Source of the DNA: an uncultured Pelagibacteraceae bacterium
GTDB lineage: Bacteria; Pseudomonadota; Alphaproteobacteria; Pelagibacterales; Pelagibacteraceae
Assembly (NCBI GenBank): GCA_902571525.1
Contig: CACGCL010000003.1
Span: forward strand, 50,813 to 114,812
Length of the DNA stretch: 64,000 nucleotides
Reading direction: 5' to 3'
In this document: positions 38,529 through 46,764 of the stretch, piece after piece
Position numbering within the stretch: position 1 is the stretch's first letter
Layout: every line of letters begins with the position of its first letter
Made by a program: the position numbers and the translations under genes
The notes under the pieces: generated by a model
The model's database searches: none
Seen by the model: the letters and a program-made list of their open reading frames with translations, nothing else
Told to the model about the DNA's origin: nothing

Positions 38529-39114
38529 TTTTCTGAAAAGCTTTATATCTGTGATCAATCTTGTATTTTCTTTTATGTGAAATTTGTCCAAATGTCATTT
38601 TAGATCCAAGGGGAATAAAAATTGGATCGTATCCAAAACCTTTTGTGCCAATTTTAATTTTTGAAATTCTTCCTCGAACTATCCCGGTTTTTGTCACAAA
38701 TTTTCCATTTGGCCAATAAATTGTCAATGCACAGATAAATTTAGCTTCTATATTCATCTTTTTCCAATATGGAATTTTCTTATCTAGCATTCTGAATACT
38801 TTTTTTATCGCTAAATCAAAATTATTTTTTTGCCCTGCCCAACGAGCAGAATAAATTCCAGGTTGATTATTTAATGATTTAATTTCTAAGCCAGAGTCAT
38901 CTGATAAACAAATTTGATCACTTTTCTTTGAAAAATACCTAGCTTTAATAAGCGAATTTTGTTTAAAGGTTTTTCCATTTTCTATAGGGCTTTTTAAATC
39001 AAAATCTGATGTTGAAAAAATTTTGATTTTTTTTGGTAATAAAGCCTTAATTTCTTCCAATTTACCCTTGTTATTTGTGCCTATTAAAAGCTGTAAAATT
39101 TTTTTTGTTTTCAT
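38512..39114 (-). CDS. rdgB: XTP/dITP diphosphatase (RdgB/HAM1)
   Basis: House-cleaning pyrophosphatase that removes dITP and XTP. Visible motifs: LLIGTNNKGKLEEIKALLP, CLSDDSGLEI, GIYSARWAG, KGFGYDPIFIP and MTFGQISHKRKYKIDHR. It has 200 residues. It is divergent from grpE by about 30-36 bp. In many alphaproteobacteria it lies near rph and hrcA-grpE; rph and hrcA are not here. Confidence 0.96.
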   Translation of the reverse strand: MKTKKILQLLIGTNNKGKLEEIKALLPKKIKIFSTSDFDLKSPIENGKTFKQNSLIKARYFSKKSDQICLSDDSGLEIKSLNNQPGIYSARWAGQKNNFDLAIKKVFRMLDKKIPYWKKMNIEAKFICALTIYWPNGKFVTKTGIVRGRISKIKIGTKGFGYDPIFIPLGSKMTFGQISHKRKYKIDHRYKAFQKIKKFL

Positions 39115-39144
39115 CTGGAAATTCTTATTTTACTCACCATATAA

Positions 39145-39741
39145 ATGATTATGGAAAAAGAAAATGATAATAATTCAGAAGTTAAAAATAATGAGACAGC
39201 ATTAAATGATGAGGATAACTCGAAAAGTGAAGAAAAAGTTGAATTGTCAGTTGAAGATAAATTGAAGGAGATGGAAGATAAATTAGCAAGAAGTTATGCT
39301 GAGTTAGAAAATCAAAGAAGAAGATATGAAAAAGAGAAAGACGAGGCTTACGAGTTTGGGGGCATGGCTCTAGCTAAAGAGTGCTTAAATTTAACTGACA
39401 ATCTAGAAAGATCAAAACTATCTATTATTAATGATCAAAGCCTAGACAAAAATAATAAGGACAAGATAATTGAACATATTGAAATTATTTATAAAGATAT
39501 AATGTCAACTTTTAAAAAAAATCAGATTGAGGAAATTATTGCACTTGGTAAAAAATTTGATCCAAACAAACACCAAGCAATGCTAGAAATAGAAGATGAA
39601 AATAAAGAACAGGGATTAGTTGTCCAAGAAATTCAGAAAGGATTTACTTTAAAAAATAGACTTTTAAGACCTTCGTTAGTTGGAGTTTCAAAAAAATCAA
39701 TAAAAAATGAGGAAAAACAGGAAAAAAAGGAGGAAAATTAA
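39145..39741 (+). CDS. grpE: Nucleotide exchange factor GrpE
   Basis: Co-chaperone that releases ADP from DnaK. A Glu/Asp/Lys-rich N-terminal tail leads into the long coiled-coil (KLKEMEDKLARSYAELENQRRRYEKE) and the C-terminal beta domain (KFDPNKHQAMLEIED...VVQEIQKGFTLKNRLLRPSLVGVSK). It has 198 residues. The start may instead be the ATG at 39151 (MEKENDNN); neither has a clear ribosome-binding site. It heads grpE-dnaK-dnaJ. hrcA is absent, consistent with sigma-32 control. Confidence 0.95.
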   Translation: MIMEKENDNNSEVKNNETALNDEDNSKSEEKVELSVEDKLKEMEDKLARSYAELENQRRRYEKEKDEAYEFGGMALAKECLNLTDNLERSKLSIINDQSLDKNNKDKIIEHIEIIYKDIMSTFKKNQIEEIIALGKKFDPNKHQAMLEIEDENKEQGLVVQEIQKGFTLKNRLLRPSLVGVSKKSIKNEEKQEKKEEN

Positions 39742-39753
39742 TATTGGTTATAA

Positions 39754-39781
39754 CTTGTAGAATAAGAATTAACACTTATAT
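39754..39781 (+). promoter_or_regulatory. Predicted RpoH (sigma-32) heat-shock promoter of dnaK
   Basis: CTTG (39754-39757), 17 nt, then CTTATAT (39775-39781), 19 nt before the dnaK start. From memory the alphaproteobacterial RpoH consensus is CTTG-N16/18-CYTATNT, which this matches fully. It would let dnaK-dnaJ be induced separately from grpE. Confidence 0.65.
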
Positions 39782-39800
39782 GAACCTTAATATTTAAATT

Positions 39801-41729
39801 ATGAGTAAAGTTATAGGTATAGATTTAGGAACAACCAATTCTTGTGTGGCGATAATGGATGGAACACAAGCAAAGGTTTTGGAAAATGCTGAGGGTGCAA
39901 GAACAACACCTTCTGTGGTTGCGTTTACTGATAGTGATGAGAAATTAATTGGTCAACCTGCAAAAAGGCAAGCAGTTACAAATCCAGAAAATACCATATT
40001 TGCAGTAAAAAGATTAGTTGGGAGAAATTTTGATGACCCGTCAGTAAAAAAAGATATGGAAACTTCTCCTTTCAAAATAGTTAATTCAGAAAAAGGTGAT
40101 GCGTGGATTGAAGCAAAAGGAAATAAATATTCTCCATCGCAAATTTCTGCATTTGTGCTACAAAAAATGAAAGAAACTGCAGAAAAATATTTAGGACAAG
40201 AAGTTAAGAAAGCAGTAATAACTGTACCAGCATATTTTAATGATGCTCAGAGACAAGCAACAAAAGATGCAGGAAAAATTGCAGGTTTAGAAGTTTTAAG
40301 AATTATAAATGAACCAACTGCTGCTTCACTTGCATACGGTTTGGATAAGAAAACAAACAAAAAAATAGCAGTGTATGATTTAGGTGGTGGAACATTCGAT
40401 GTTTCAATACTTGAATTAGGTGATGGTGTGTTTGAAGTTAAGTCTACTAATGGTGATACATTTTTAGGTGGTGAAGATTTCGATAACACGATCGTTGACT
40501 ATCTATTATCAGAATTTAAGAAAGATAGTGGTATAGATTTGAAGTCTGATAAACTTGCGCTCCAAAGATTAAAAGAGGCTGCAGAAAAAGCAAAAATTGA
40601 ACTTTCTTCAGCTGCACAAACAGAAATTAATCTACCATTTATAACAGCAGATAAAACAGGACCTAAACACATAAATTTAAAGATGACTAGGGCAAAGCTT
40701 GAGGCATTAGTGGAAGACTTAATAAAAAGAACAATGCCACCGTGTGAAACGGCACTAAAAGATGCTGGGATTTCTGCGGGTGAAGTTGACGAAGTAGTGC
40801 TAGTGGGTGGTATGACTAGAATGCCGAAAGTTATTGAAGAAGTTAAAAACTTTTTTGGCAAGGAACCAAATAAATCTGTTAATCCCGATGAAGTTGTTGC
40901 AATGGGAGCGGCAATACAAGCTGGCGTTTTACAAGGAGATGTTAAAGATGTTTTGTTGCTAGATGTTACCCCTTTATCTCTTGGAATTGAGACCCTAGGT
41001 GGAGTTTCAACAAAACTAATAGATAAAAACACAACCATACCTACAAAGAAAAGCCAAGTTTTTTCTACGGCAGAAGATAATCAGCCAGCTGTATCTATTA
41101 GAGTTCTTCAGGGTGAAAGAGAAATGGCATCTGATAATAAAATTTTAGGTAACTTTGAATTAGTTGGAATTGCTCCAGCTCCTAGAGGGGTTCCTCAGAT
41201 AGAAGTGGCATTTGATATTGATGCTAATGGAATAGTTAATGTGTCTGCTAAAGACAAAGGAACAGGCAAAGAGCAAAAAATTCAAATTCAAGCGTCCGGG
41301 GGTTTGAGCGAAGAAGAGATTAATAAAATGGTAAAAGAAGCCGAAGCTAATAAAGACGCTGATAAGAAAAAAAGAGAAGCTGTTGATGCGAGAAACCAAG
41401 CAGACACTCTATTACATTCTACTGAAAAGAATTTAAAAGAGCACGGAAGTAAAGTGTCTGAAACTGACAAAAAAGCTATTGAAACAGCATGCTCTGATCT
41501 AAGAAATTCTCTAAAAGGAACTGATGTTGAAGACCTTAAAAAGAAAACACAAGATTTAGTACAAGCATCTATGAAATTAGGTGAAGCTATTTACAAGTCA
41601 CAACAAAGTGCTAAGCCGAATGATGGCGATGGTGCAAAAGATAAAAAAGAAGAAGGAAAGAAAGATGACAACGTTGTTGACGCAGACTTTGAAGAAGTAA
41701 AAGACGATAATAAAGAAAAAAGTGCCTAA
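39801..41729 (+). CDS. dnaK: Chaperone DnaK (Hsp70)
   Basis: ATP-dependent Hsp70 chaperone of 642 residues. ATPase domain signatures: [35 protein letters not shown] and [17 protein letters not shown]. The substrate-binding domain ([17 protein letters not shown]) is followed by the helical lid and a Lys/Asp/Glu-rich tail that ends DNKEKSA. A less extreme codon choice than its neighbours fits high expression. A heat-shock promoter lies just upstream. Confidence 0.98.
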   Translation: MSKVIGIDLGTTNSCVAIMDGTQAKVLENAEGARTTPSVVAFTDSDEKLIGQPAKRQAVTNPENTIFAVKRLVGRNFDDPSVKKDMETSPFKIVNSEKGDAWIEAKGNKYSPSQISAFVLQKMKETAEKYLGQEVKKAVITVPAYFNDAQRQATKDAGKIAGLEVLRIINEPTAASLAYGLDKKTNKKIAVYDLGGGTFDVSILELGDGVFEVKSTNGDTFLGGEDFDNTIVDYLLSEFKKDSGIDLKSDKLALQRLKEAAEKAKIELSSAAQTEINLPFITADKTGPKHINLKMTRAKLEALVEDLIKRTMPPCETALKDAGISAGEVDEVVLVGGMTRMPKVIEEVKNFFGKEPNKSVNPDEVVAMGAAIQAGVLQGDVKDVLLLDVTPLSLGIETLGGVSTKLIDKNTTIPTKKSQVFSTAEDNQPAVSIRVLQGEREMASDNKILGNFELVGIAPAPRGVPQIEVAFDIDANGIVNVSAKDKGTGKEQKIQIQASGGLSEEEINKMVKEAEANKDADKKKREAVDARNQADTLLHSTEKNLKEHGSKVSETDKKAIETACSDLRNSLKGTDVEDLKKKTQDLVQASMKLGEAIYKSQQSAKPNDGDGAKDKKEEGKKDDNVVDADFEEVKDDNKEKSA

Positions 41730-41757
41730 GAGCTAACAACTATTTGTCTAATTAGTT

Positions 41758-42882
41758 ATGGCAAAAAGAGATTATTACGAAGTCTTAGGTGTAAATAAAT
41801 CAGCTTCAGCAGATCAAATAAAAGCAGCTTATAGAAAACTTGCTGTAAAACATCACCCAGACAAAAATAAAGGAGATAAGGCTTCCGAAGAAAAATTTAA
41901 AGAAGCATCTGAGGCATATCACATTTTATCAAATACAGAGCGAAAACAAAATTATGACAATTTTGGGCATGCTGCATTTGAAAATGGAGGTGGTGGAAGA
42001 GGAGGTTTTAGTAACTTCGATTTTTCTGGTCAATTCTCAGATATATTTGAGGATTTTTTCGGTGATTTTGGTGGAGGTGGAAGGAGAAGAAGAAAATCAA
42101 ATTTTAGAGGTTCTGATTTAAGATATGATTTATCCATTTCACTTGAGGAAGCTTACACAGGGAAAAAACAAGATATAAAATTTTCAACTTCTGAAAAATG
42201 TCAAATTTGCAATGGTAGTGGTTCCAAGCCAGGTACAAGTGTTGGATCGTGCTCAATGTGCGGAGGTAGTGGTCAAATAAGGTCAAGCCAAGGTTTTTTT
42301 ACAGTACAACAAACGTGCCCTCAGTGCTCTGGTTCAGGAGAGCAAATTACTGACCCTTGTGATGCTTGTGGTGGACAAGGAAAAAAACAAGCTTCAAAAA
42401 GATTATCAGTAACAATTCCAAAAGGTGTTGATGATGGAACTCGAATTAGATTGGCCGGAAAAGGTGAAGCTGGTTCTAGAGGTGCATCAAGTGGAGATTT
42501 ATATCTTTTTATTAATGTTTATTCACATGACTTATTTAAAAGGAGTGAGGAAAATTTATTTTTTGAATGCCCAATATCTATAGCAGATGCAGCATTAGGA
42601 GCATCCATAGAAATACCAACTATTGATGGAGGAAAAGCAAAAATCAAAATCCCCTCTGGAACCCAAAGTGGTAAACAATTTCGTTTAAGAGGTAAAGGTA
42701 TGCCTTTAATGAGAAATAGTGGAGTTGGTGATTTATATGTTCAGGTAAATACTGAAGTCCCTATTAACCTTAATAAGGAGCAAAAAGAACTTCTTGAGAA
42801 ATTTAGAGAAATTGAAAATGAAAAGTCTAATCCAAGTATTAAAAAGTTTTTTCAAAAAGCAAAAAATTTTTGGAAAAATTAA
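41758..42882 (+). CDS. dnaJ: Chaperone DnaJ (Hsp40)
   Basis: Type I J-protein co-chaperone. The J domain carries the HPD motif (VKHHPDKNKGD). A Gly/Phe-rich linker follows, then four CxxCxGxG zinc repeats (CQICNGSG, CSMCGGSG, CPQCSGSG, CDACGGQG) and the C-terminal substrate-binding domains. It has 374 residues. It lies 28 bp after dnaK. Confidence 0.98.
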   Translation: MAKRDYYEVLGVNKSASADQIKAAYRKLAVKHHPDKNKGDKASEEKFKEASEAYHILSNTERKQNYDNFGHAAFENGGGGRGGFSNFDFSGQFSDIFEDFFGDFGGGGRRRRKSNFRGSDLRYDLSISLEEAYTGKKQDIKFSTSEKCQICNGSGSKPGTSVGSCSMCGGSGQIRSSQGFFTVQQTCPQCSGSGEQITDPCDACGGQGKKQASKRLSVTIPKGVDDGTRIRLAGKGEAGSRGASSGDLYLFINVYSHDLFKRSEENLFFECPISIADAALGASIEIPTIDGGKAKIKIPSGTQSGKQFRLRGKGMPLMRNSGVGDLYVQVNTEVPINLNKEQKELLEKFREIENEKSNPSIKKFFQKAKNFWKN

Positions 42883-42897
42883 ACACAATGTAATTCA

Positions 42898-43065
42898 ATG
42901 AATTTAGAGGTAATTGTTCCAGTAATAGCATTAATTGGAGTGTTTATGCTAATTCTACCAGGCTTTATTCAAACCAACTATAACTTAAAAATTTTAGTTA
43001 AAAACTTATTAATATGGATTATATTGATATTAATAATATTAATATTTATTTATTTTATATTATAA
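42898..43065 (+). CDS. Putative 55-residue two-helix membrane protein
   Basis: Small open frame 15 nt after dnaJ: MNLEVIVPVIALIGVFMLILPG forms a first hydrophobic helix, then a polar NYNLKILVKN loop and a second, very hydrophobic helix (LLIWIILILIILIFIYFIL). No family recognised. The loop between helices and the tight placement after dnaJ favour a real gene, but extreme AT-richness can create such frames by chance. No strong ribosome-binding site. Confidence 0.5.
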   Translation: MNLEVIVPVIALIGVFMLILPGFIQTNYNLKILVKNLLIWIILILIILIFIYFIL

Positions 43066-43072
43066 ATATTTT

Positions 43073-43252
43073 TTAGTTATTTTCAGAGCAGATATCTTTG
43101 ATTACTGGAACATTCGAACAGTCACCACATTTAGTCACTTGAACTAAACAACCACTATCAAGCAACTTTACATCAACAACTCTATCACATTTAGAGCACA
43201 CCGATGAAATTGTTAATCCGCATTTTTTACAATTAAATTTTTGTGTTTGCAT
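43073..43252 (-). CDS. Putative 59-residue cysteine-rich (zinc-ribbon-like) protein
   Basis: Begins MQTQKFNCKKCGL and contains nine Cys: CxxC pairs in NCKKCG, CSKC and CGDC, plus single Cys at GCLVQ and near the C terminus (KDICSE). The CxxC knuckles suggest a zinc ribbon or iron/metal-binding rubredoxin-like fold. Cys richness in such AT-rich DNA is unlikely by chance, so I believe it is real. It is divergent from dapB, with two Fur-type operators between them, so it may be iron-regulated. No family name can be assigned. Confidence 0.65.
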   Translation of the reverse strand: MQTQKFNCKKCGLTISSVCSKCDRVVDVKLLDSGCLVQVTKCGDCSNVPVIKDICSENN

Positions 43253-43303
43253 ATATTAAAGATAGAAAATTAAAAATATTATTCAAGAAATAACGTATAA
43301 TAT

Positions 43304-43318
43304 TGATTATCATTATCA
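43304..43318. promoter_or_regulatory. Fur-type box 1
   Basis: TGATTATCATTATCA, one mismatch from the 7-1-7 palindrome TGATAAT-N-ATTATCA that defines Fur/PerR-family operators. It lies 52 nt upstream of the cysteine-rich protein start (43252). Its centre is exactly 60 bp from that of box 2. Confidence 0.65.
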
Positions 43319-43363
43319 CAAAAAAAACAATAAAAAACATATCTTTAAAAAAATCTTTATGAA

Positions 43364-43378
43364 TGATAATCATTATCA
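43364..43378. promoter_or_regulatory. Fur-type box 2 (perfect 7-1-7)
   Basis: TGATAATCATTATCA is a perfect 7-1-7 inverted repeat matching the Fur operator. It lies 13 nt before the dapB start codon at 43392, where a bound repressor would block transcription or initiation of dapB. An in-frame ATG at 43359 would place this palindrome in coding sequence, which argues against that upstream start. Confidence 0.7.
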
Positions 43379-43391
43379 ACAAATTCTTTAT

Positions 43392-44165
43392 ATGAAAATA
43401 AATTTAACTATCACAGGCTGTATGGGTAGGATGGGACAGCAGCTTATTAAATCTTCAAATAAAAATAAATACTTTAAATTAGTTTCACTCACAGAAAACT
43501 TTAAAATTAATAAAAAGATAAACACAATTTTACCTGGATTTAATACCGTTAGTTCTTTCAAAAAAACTAATGTCATTATAGATTTTACAGTTCCTGAATG
43601 TACTCTAGAAGTTCTTAAAATTGCCTCTAAACTTAAAAAAAAAGTTGTTATCGGAACAACTGGATTTACTGAAAAACAAGAAAATTTAATAAAAAAATAT
43701 TCTAAAAAAATTCCAATACTGAAAGCTGGAAATATGAGCTTAGGTATTAATTTATTAATGTATCTAACTGAAATTGCCTCAAAATCTCTCGGAAATAATT
43801 TCTTAAGTAAAATTTTTGAAATTCACCATAAACACAAAAAAGATCACCCATCAGGTACGGCTTTAATGCTTGGAAAAGGGATAGCTATTGGAAAAAATAA
43901 GGATCTAAATAGATTAATTGGTAAAAAATATCTAAATATGAAATCGTTTCCTTACGGGAAAAAAATAAATTTTAATTCGATGAGAAAAGGCGAAGTAGTT
44001 GGCGAACATGAGGTAAAATTTTCCAGTGGTAAAGAAATTATAACTTTAAATCATGAAGCATTTGACAGAGCCCTATATTCTGAGGGTGCTCTAACGGCTG
44101 CGAAATGGTTGATGAAAAAAAAACCAGGCCTTTACTCGATGAGAGATGTATTGAACTTTAAATGA
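43392..44165 (+). CDS. dapB: 4-hydroxy-tetrahydrodipicolinate reductase
   Basis: NAD(P)H-dependent step of the diaminopimelate/lysine pathway. The cofactor loop is GCMGRMGQQL. The catalytic and substrate residues are in IHHKHKKDHPSGTALML. It has 257 residues from ATG 43392 (MKINLTITG). The frame is open 11 codons further upstream, but those codons lie over a Fur-type operator. The stop overlaps nth in ATGA. A lysine-pathway gene behind Fur boxes is unexpected. Confidence 0.95.
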   Translation: MKINLTITGCMGRMGQQLIKSSNKNKYFKLVSLTENFKINKKINTILPGFNTVSSFKKTNVIIDFTVPECTLEVLKIASKLKKKVVIGTTGFTEKQENLIKKYSKKIPILKAGNMSLGINLLMYLTEIASKSLGNNFLSKIFEIHHKHKKDHPSGTALMLGKGIAIGKNKDLNRLIGKKYLNMKSFPYGKKINFNSMRKGEVVGEHEVKFSSGKEIITLNHEAFDRALYSEGALTAAKWLMKKKPGLYSMRDVLNFK

Positions 44166-44830
44166 GTTCAAAAAATGCTGATAGAATCAAAAGAGCTAAT
44201 ATAGTATTAAAAATACTTAATAAAACCTATCCAAGAATTAATGTTCCTCTTGAAAGTAGAAATATATTTACTTTGTTAATTTCTGTACTTTTGTCTGCAC
44301 AATGTACAGACGTAAATGTTAATAATGTAACTAAAGATATTTATCCAAAATATTACATGCCAATTCATTTTGTTAAGCTTGGAAGAAAAAAAATTGAGAG
44401 GTTGATTAAAAGGATAGGTATATTTAGGATTAAAGCCAAGAATATTTATTATTTATCTAAAACTTTAATTGAGAAATATAATAGTAAAGTTCCAAGTACC
44501 TTTGAACAATTAGAAGAACTTCCTGGAGTAGGTCATAAAACTGCTAGTGTTGTTATGTCTCAAGGATTTGGTTATCCAGCTTTCCCAGTAGATACTCACA
44601 TTCACAGACTTGCGCAAAGATGGGGCTTAACAAACGGTAAAAATGTCGTTCAAACTGAGGAAGATTTAAAAAATTTATTTCCGAAAAAAAATTGGAACAA
44701 GCTTCATTTACAGATTATTTTTTATGGTAGAGAATACTGTAAGGCTCGAGATTGTTACGGTATTTCTTGTAAAATTTGCACGAGTTGCTATCCTAATAGA
44801 AAAAAACCAATTAAAACTAAAAAGGCTTAG
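44162..44830 (+). CDS. nth: Endonuclease III
   Basis: DNA glycosylase/AP lyase for oxidised pyrimidines. Helix-hairpin-helix LEELPGVGHKTASVVM with the catalytic Lys, then the catalytic Asp in PVDTHIHRLAQRWGL. The C-terminal Cys-rich loop (YCKARDCYGISCKICTSC) does not show the classical C-x6-C-x2-C-x5-C spacing: Cys occur at relative positions 1, 6, 11, 14 and 17, so only the outer span is conserved. It has 222 residues. It overlaps dapB by 4 nt and is followed by the pfkB-family gene after 1 nt. Confidence 0.94.
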   Translation: MSSKNADRIKRANIVLKILNKTYPRINVPLESRNIFTLLISVLLSAQCTDVNVNNVTKDIYPKYYMPIHFVKLGRKKIERLIKRIGIFRIKAKNIYYLSKTLIEKYNSKVPSTFEQLEELPGVGHKTASVVMSQGFGYPAFPVDTHIHRLAQRWGLTNGKNVVQTEEDLKNLFPKKNWNKLHLQIIFYGREYCKARDCYGISCKICTSCYPNRKKPIKTKKA

Positions 44831-44831
44831 T

Positions 44832-45761
44832 ATGAAAATTTTAGGAATAGGAAATGCAATAGTAGACGTGATTTGCAAAGTAGAAGATGATTTTATTCAA
44901 AAAAATGGTCTTACTAAAAGTACGATGAAACTTATTTTTGATGAAAAAGAATTTAAAAAATTATTATCTGATTTAAAAATTGAAAAAACAGTTTCAGGTG
45001 GATCTGTTGCAAATTCTATAGTTGGTCTTTCTCAACTCAAAAACAAAGTTGGGTTTATTGGTAAAGTGAGTGATGATGAATTAGGAAAGAAGTATGAAGA
45101 AGGACTTCAACAAGAAAATGTTCAATATTTTTACTCGAAAAAAAAAGAAGACTTACCAACAGGAACCTGTTTAATTTTAGTTACACCAGACTCTGAGAGA
45201 ACAATGTGCACTTTCCTTGGAACTGCAGGAAAAATTAGTGAAAATGATGTTGATATAAAAGCTATAAAGCAAAGTGAAGTCATTCTGCTGGAGGGGTATT
45301 TATGGGACGAGGGGGATCCTAAAAAAGCATTTGATAAAGCAATAATGAATGCAAATAAAGTTGCGATGTCATTATCTGATCAATTTTGCGTTGATAGACA
45401 TAAGCCTCATTTTTTAGATTTAGTAAAAAATAAATTAGATATAACGTTTGCTAATGAACAAGAAATTATTTCTTTAATAGATGCTAAGAGCTTTGATGAT
45501 GTGATTAATTTTGGAAAAAGTCTTAAAAAATTATTAGTTATTACTCGAGGTGAAAAAGGTGCGATTTCAATTAATAGTGATGAAGTAACTGTGTGCAATA
45601 TTCAAAAAAATCTTAAAATTGTTGATCTGACCGGTGCAGGTGATTTGTTTGCAGCAGGATTTTTACATGGTCATATAAATTGTTTATCTCAAAAAGAGTG
45701 CTTAGAAAAAGGTACTGAAATGTCTTCAAAGGTTATTCAACAAATTGGTGCAAGAATATAG
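44832..45761 (+). CDS. PfkB-family sugar/nucleoside kinase (adenosine kinase-like)
   Basis: 309-residue ribokinase-fold kinase. It opens MKILGIGNAIVDVICKVEDDF, has the substrate-side SGGSVANSIVGLSQL and GFIGKVSDDELGKKY, and ends with the PfkB signature VDLTGAGDLFAAGFLHG carrying the catalytic Asp. Alphaproteobacterial relatives are annotated as adenosine kinases; substrate is not proven by sequence. A long upstream frame extension overlaps nth, but ATG at 44832 is the sensible start. Confidence 0.88.
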   Translation: MKILGIGNAIVDVICKVEDDFIQKNGLTKSTMKLIFDEKEFKKLLSDLKIEKTVSGGSVANSIVGLSQLKNKVGFIGKVSDDELGKKYEEGLQQENVQYFYSKKKEDLPTGTCLILVTPDSERTMCTFLGTAGKISENDVDIKAIKQSEVILLEGYLWDEGDPKKAFDKAIMNANKVAMSLSDQFCVDRHKPHFLDLVKNKLDITFANEQEIISLIDAKSFDDVINFGKSLKKLLVITRGEKGAISINSDEVTVCNIQKNLKIVDLTGAGDLFAAGFLHGHINCLSQKECLEKGTEMSSKVIQQIGARI

Positions 45762-45773
45762 TAATTAATCTTA

Positions 45774-46751
45774 ATGATTGATTTTGCTGTCATAGGATCA
45801 GGAATATCAGGTGCTACAATATCTAATAAGTTAAATAAAAGATACTCAATTAAGGTATTTGAAAAAGCAAAAGGTGTCGGTGGTAGAAGTTCTTTTAAAA
45901 GACATAAAGATAAAGTAGGTTTTGACCATGGTCTACAATATATATCTCCAAGATCCAAAGAATTTAAGTCATTTGCAAAAAAACTAATTAAAAAAAGAGT
46001 TATTAAACATTGGAAAGGTAATCACAAATTTTTAAATGAAAGGGTAAAAAGAGACAAAAAACATATAAAATTAATTGGGGTAAGAGGAAATAATGATATT
46101 AGTAAATACTTACTAAAAAAAGTTAATTGTGATTTCCAATCAGAATTATCAAAAATAGAAAGAGAAAAGGATTATTGGACTCTTACGTTTAAAGATAATA
46201 GTATTACTTATTCAAAAAACTTAATAATAACAGCTCCATTTCCACAAGTAAAAAAATTGTCATCAAAGTTTATAAAAACAAAGCTTTTTAAAAATAAAGT
46301 CAAAATGAATTCAAGTCTTACAGTTTTATTAATTACCAATAAAACTGGGTGTAAACTAAGTAGTTTTTTTACTAATGACAATATTTTAGGTTGGGTTTCT
46401 AATGAAAATTCAAAAAAAAGATTTAAATATAATAAAGATTTATGGGTCCTTCAAAGTACCTATGAATATGGCAAGAAGCATACTGATTATTATAGAAATA
46501 AAAGAAAATTTTATACTAGAGTTTTGATAAATAGATTTAAAAAATTAACTAAATTGAAAATAAAAAAAATTTATTTTTCACATATTCATGGCTGGAAATA
46601 CTCTTCTAATTCAAAACCTATAAAAACTAGAAGTTACTGGGATAAAAAACTAGGAATAGGAATTTGTGGTGATTGGTTTGGTGGACCAAGACTAGAGAAT
46701 GGATGGTTAAGTGCAAATAGTTTATATAAAAAGATAAATTTAAAAATTTAA
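45774..46751 (+). CDS. FAD-dependent amine oxidase/renalase-like flavoprotein
   Basis: 325-residue flavoprotein. N-terminal Rossmann FAD motif FAVIGSGISGATISNKL, then FEKAKGVGGRSSFKR and VGFDHGLQYI, typical of the NAD(P)/FAD amine-oxidase (renalase-like) family. The C-terminal FAD-binding end is GIGICGDWFGGPRLENGWLSANSL. Substrate unknown. It is very Lys-rich (many KK pairs). It lies in the same direction as nth and pfkB, 12 nt after the kinase. Confidence 0.85.
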   Translation: MIDFAVIGSGISGATISNKLNKRYSIKVFEKAKGVGGRSSFKRHKDKVGFDHGLQYISPRSKEFKSFAKKLIKKRVIKHWKGNHKFLNERVKRDKKHIKLIGVRGNNDISKYLLKKVNCDFQSELSKIEREKDYWTLTFKDNSITYSKNLIITAPFPQVKKLSSKFIKTKLFKNKVKMNSSLTVLLITNKTGCKLSSFFTNDNILGWVSNENSKKRFKYNKDLWVLQSTYEYGKKHTDYYRNKRKFYTRVLINRFKKLTKLKIKKIYFSHIHGWKYSSNSKPIKTRSYWDKKLGIGICGDWFGGPRLENGWLSANSLYKKINLKI

Positions 46752-46764
46752 AATAAGTTAAAAT

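Noticed and set aside
43359-43391. Longer start for DapB
   Set aside because: The extra codons are read from a perfect Fur-type palindrome and do not resemble DapB.
44724-44831. Longer start for the PfkB kinase
   Set aside because: The extension lies wholly inside nth in another frame and has no family similarity; MKILGIGNAIVDV at 44832 is the natural start.
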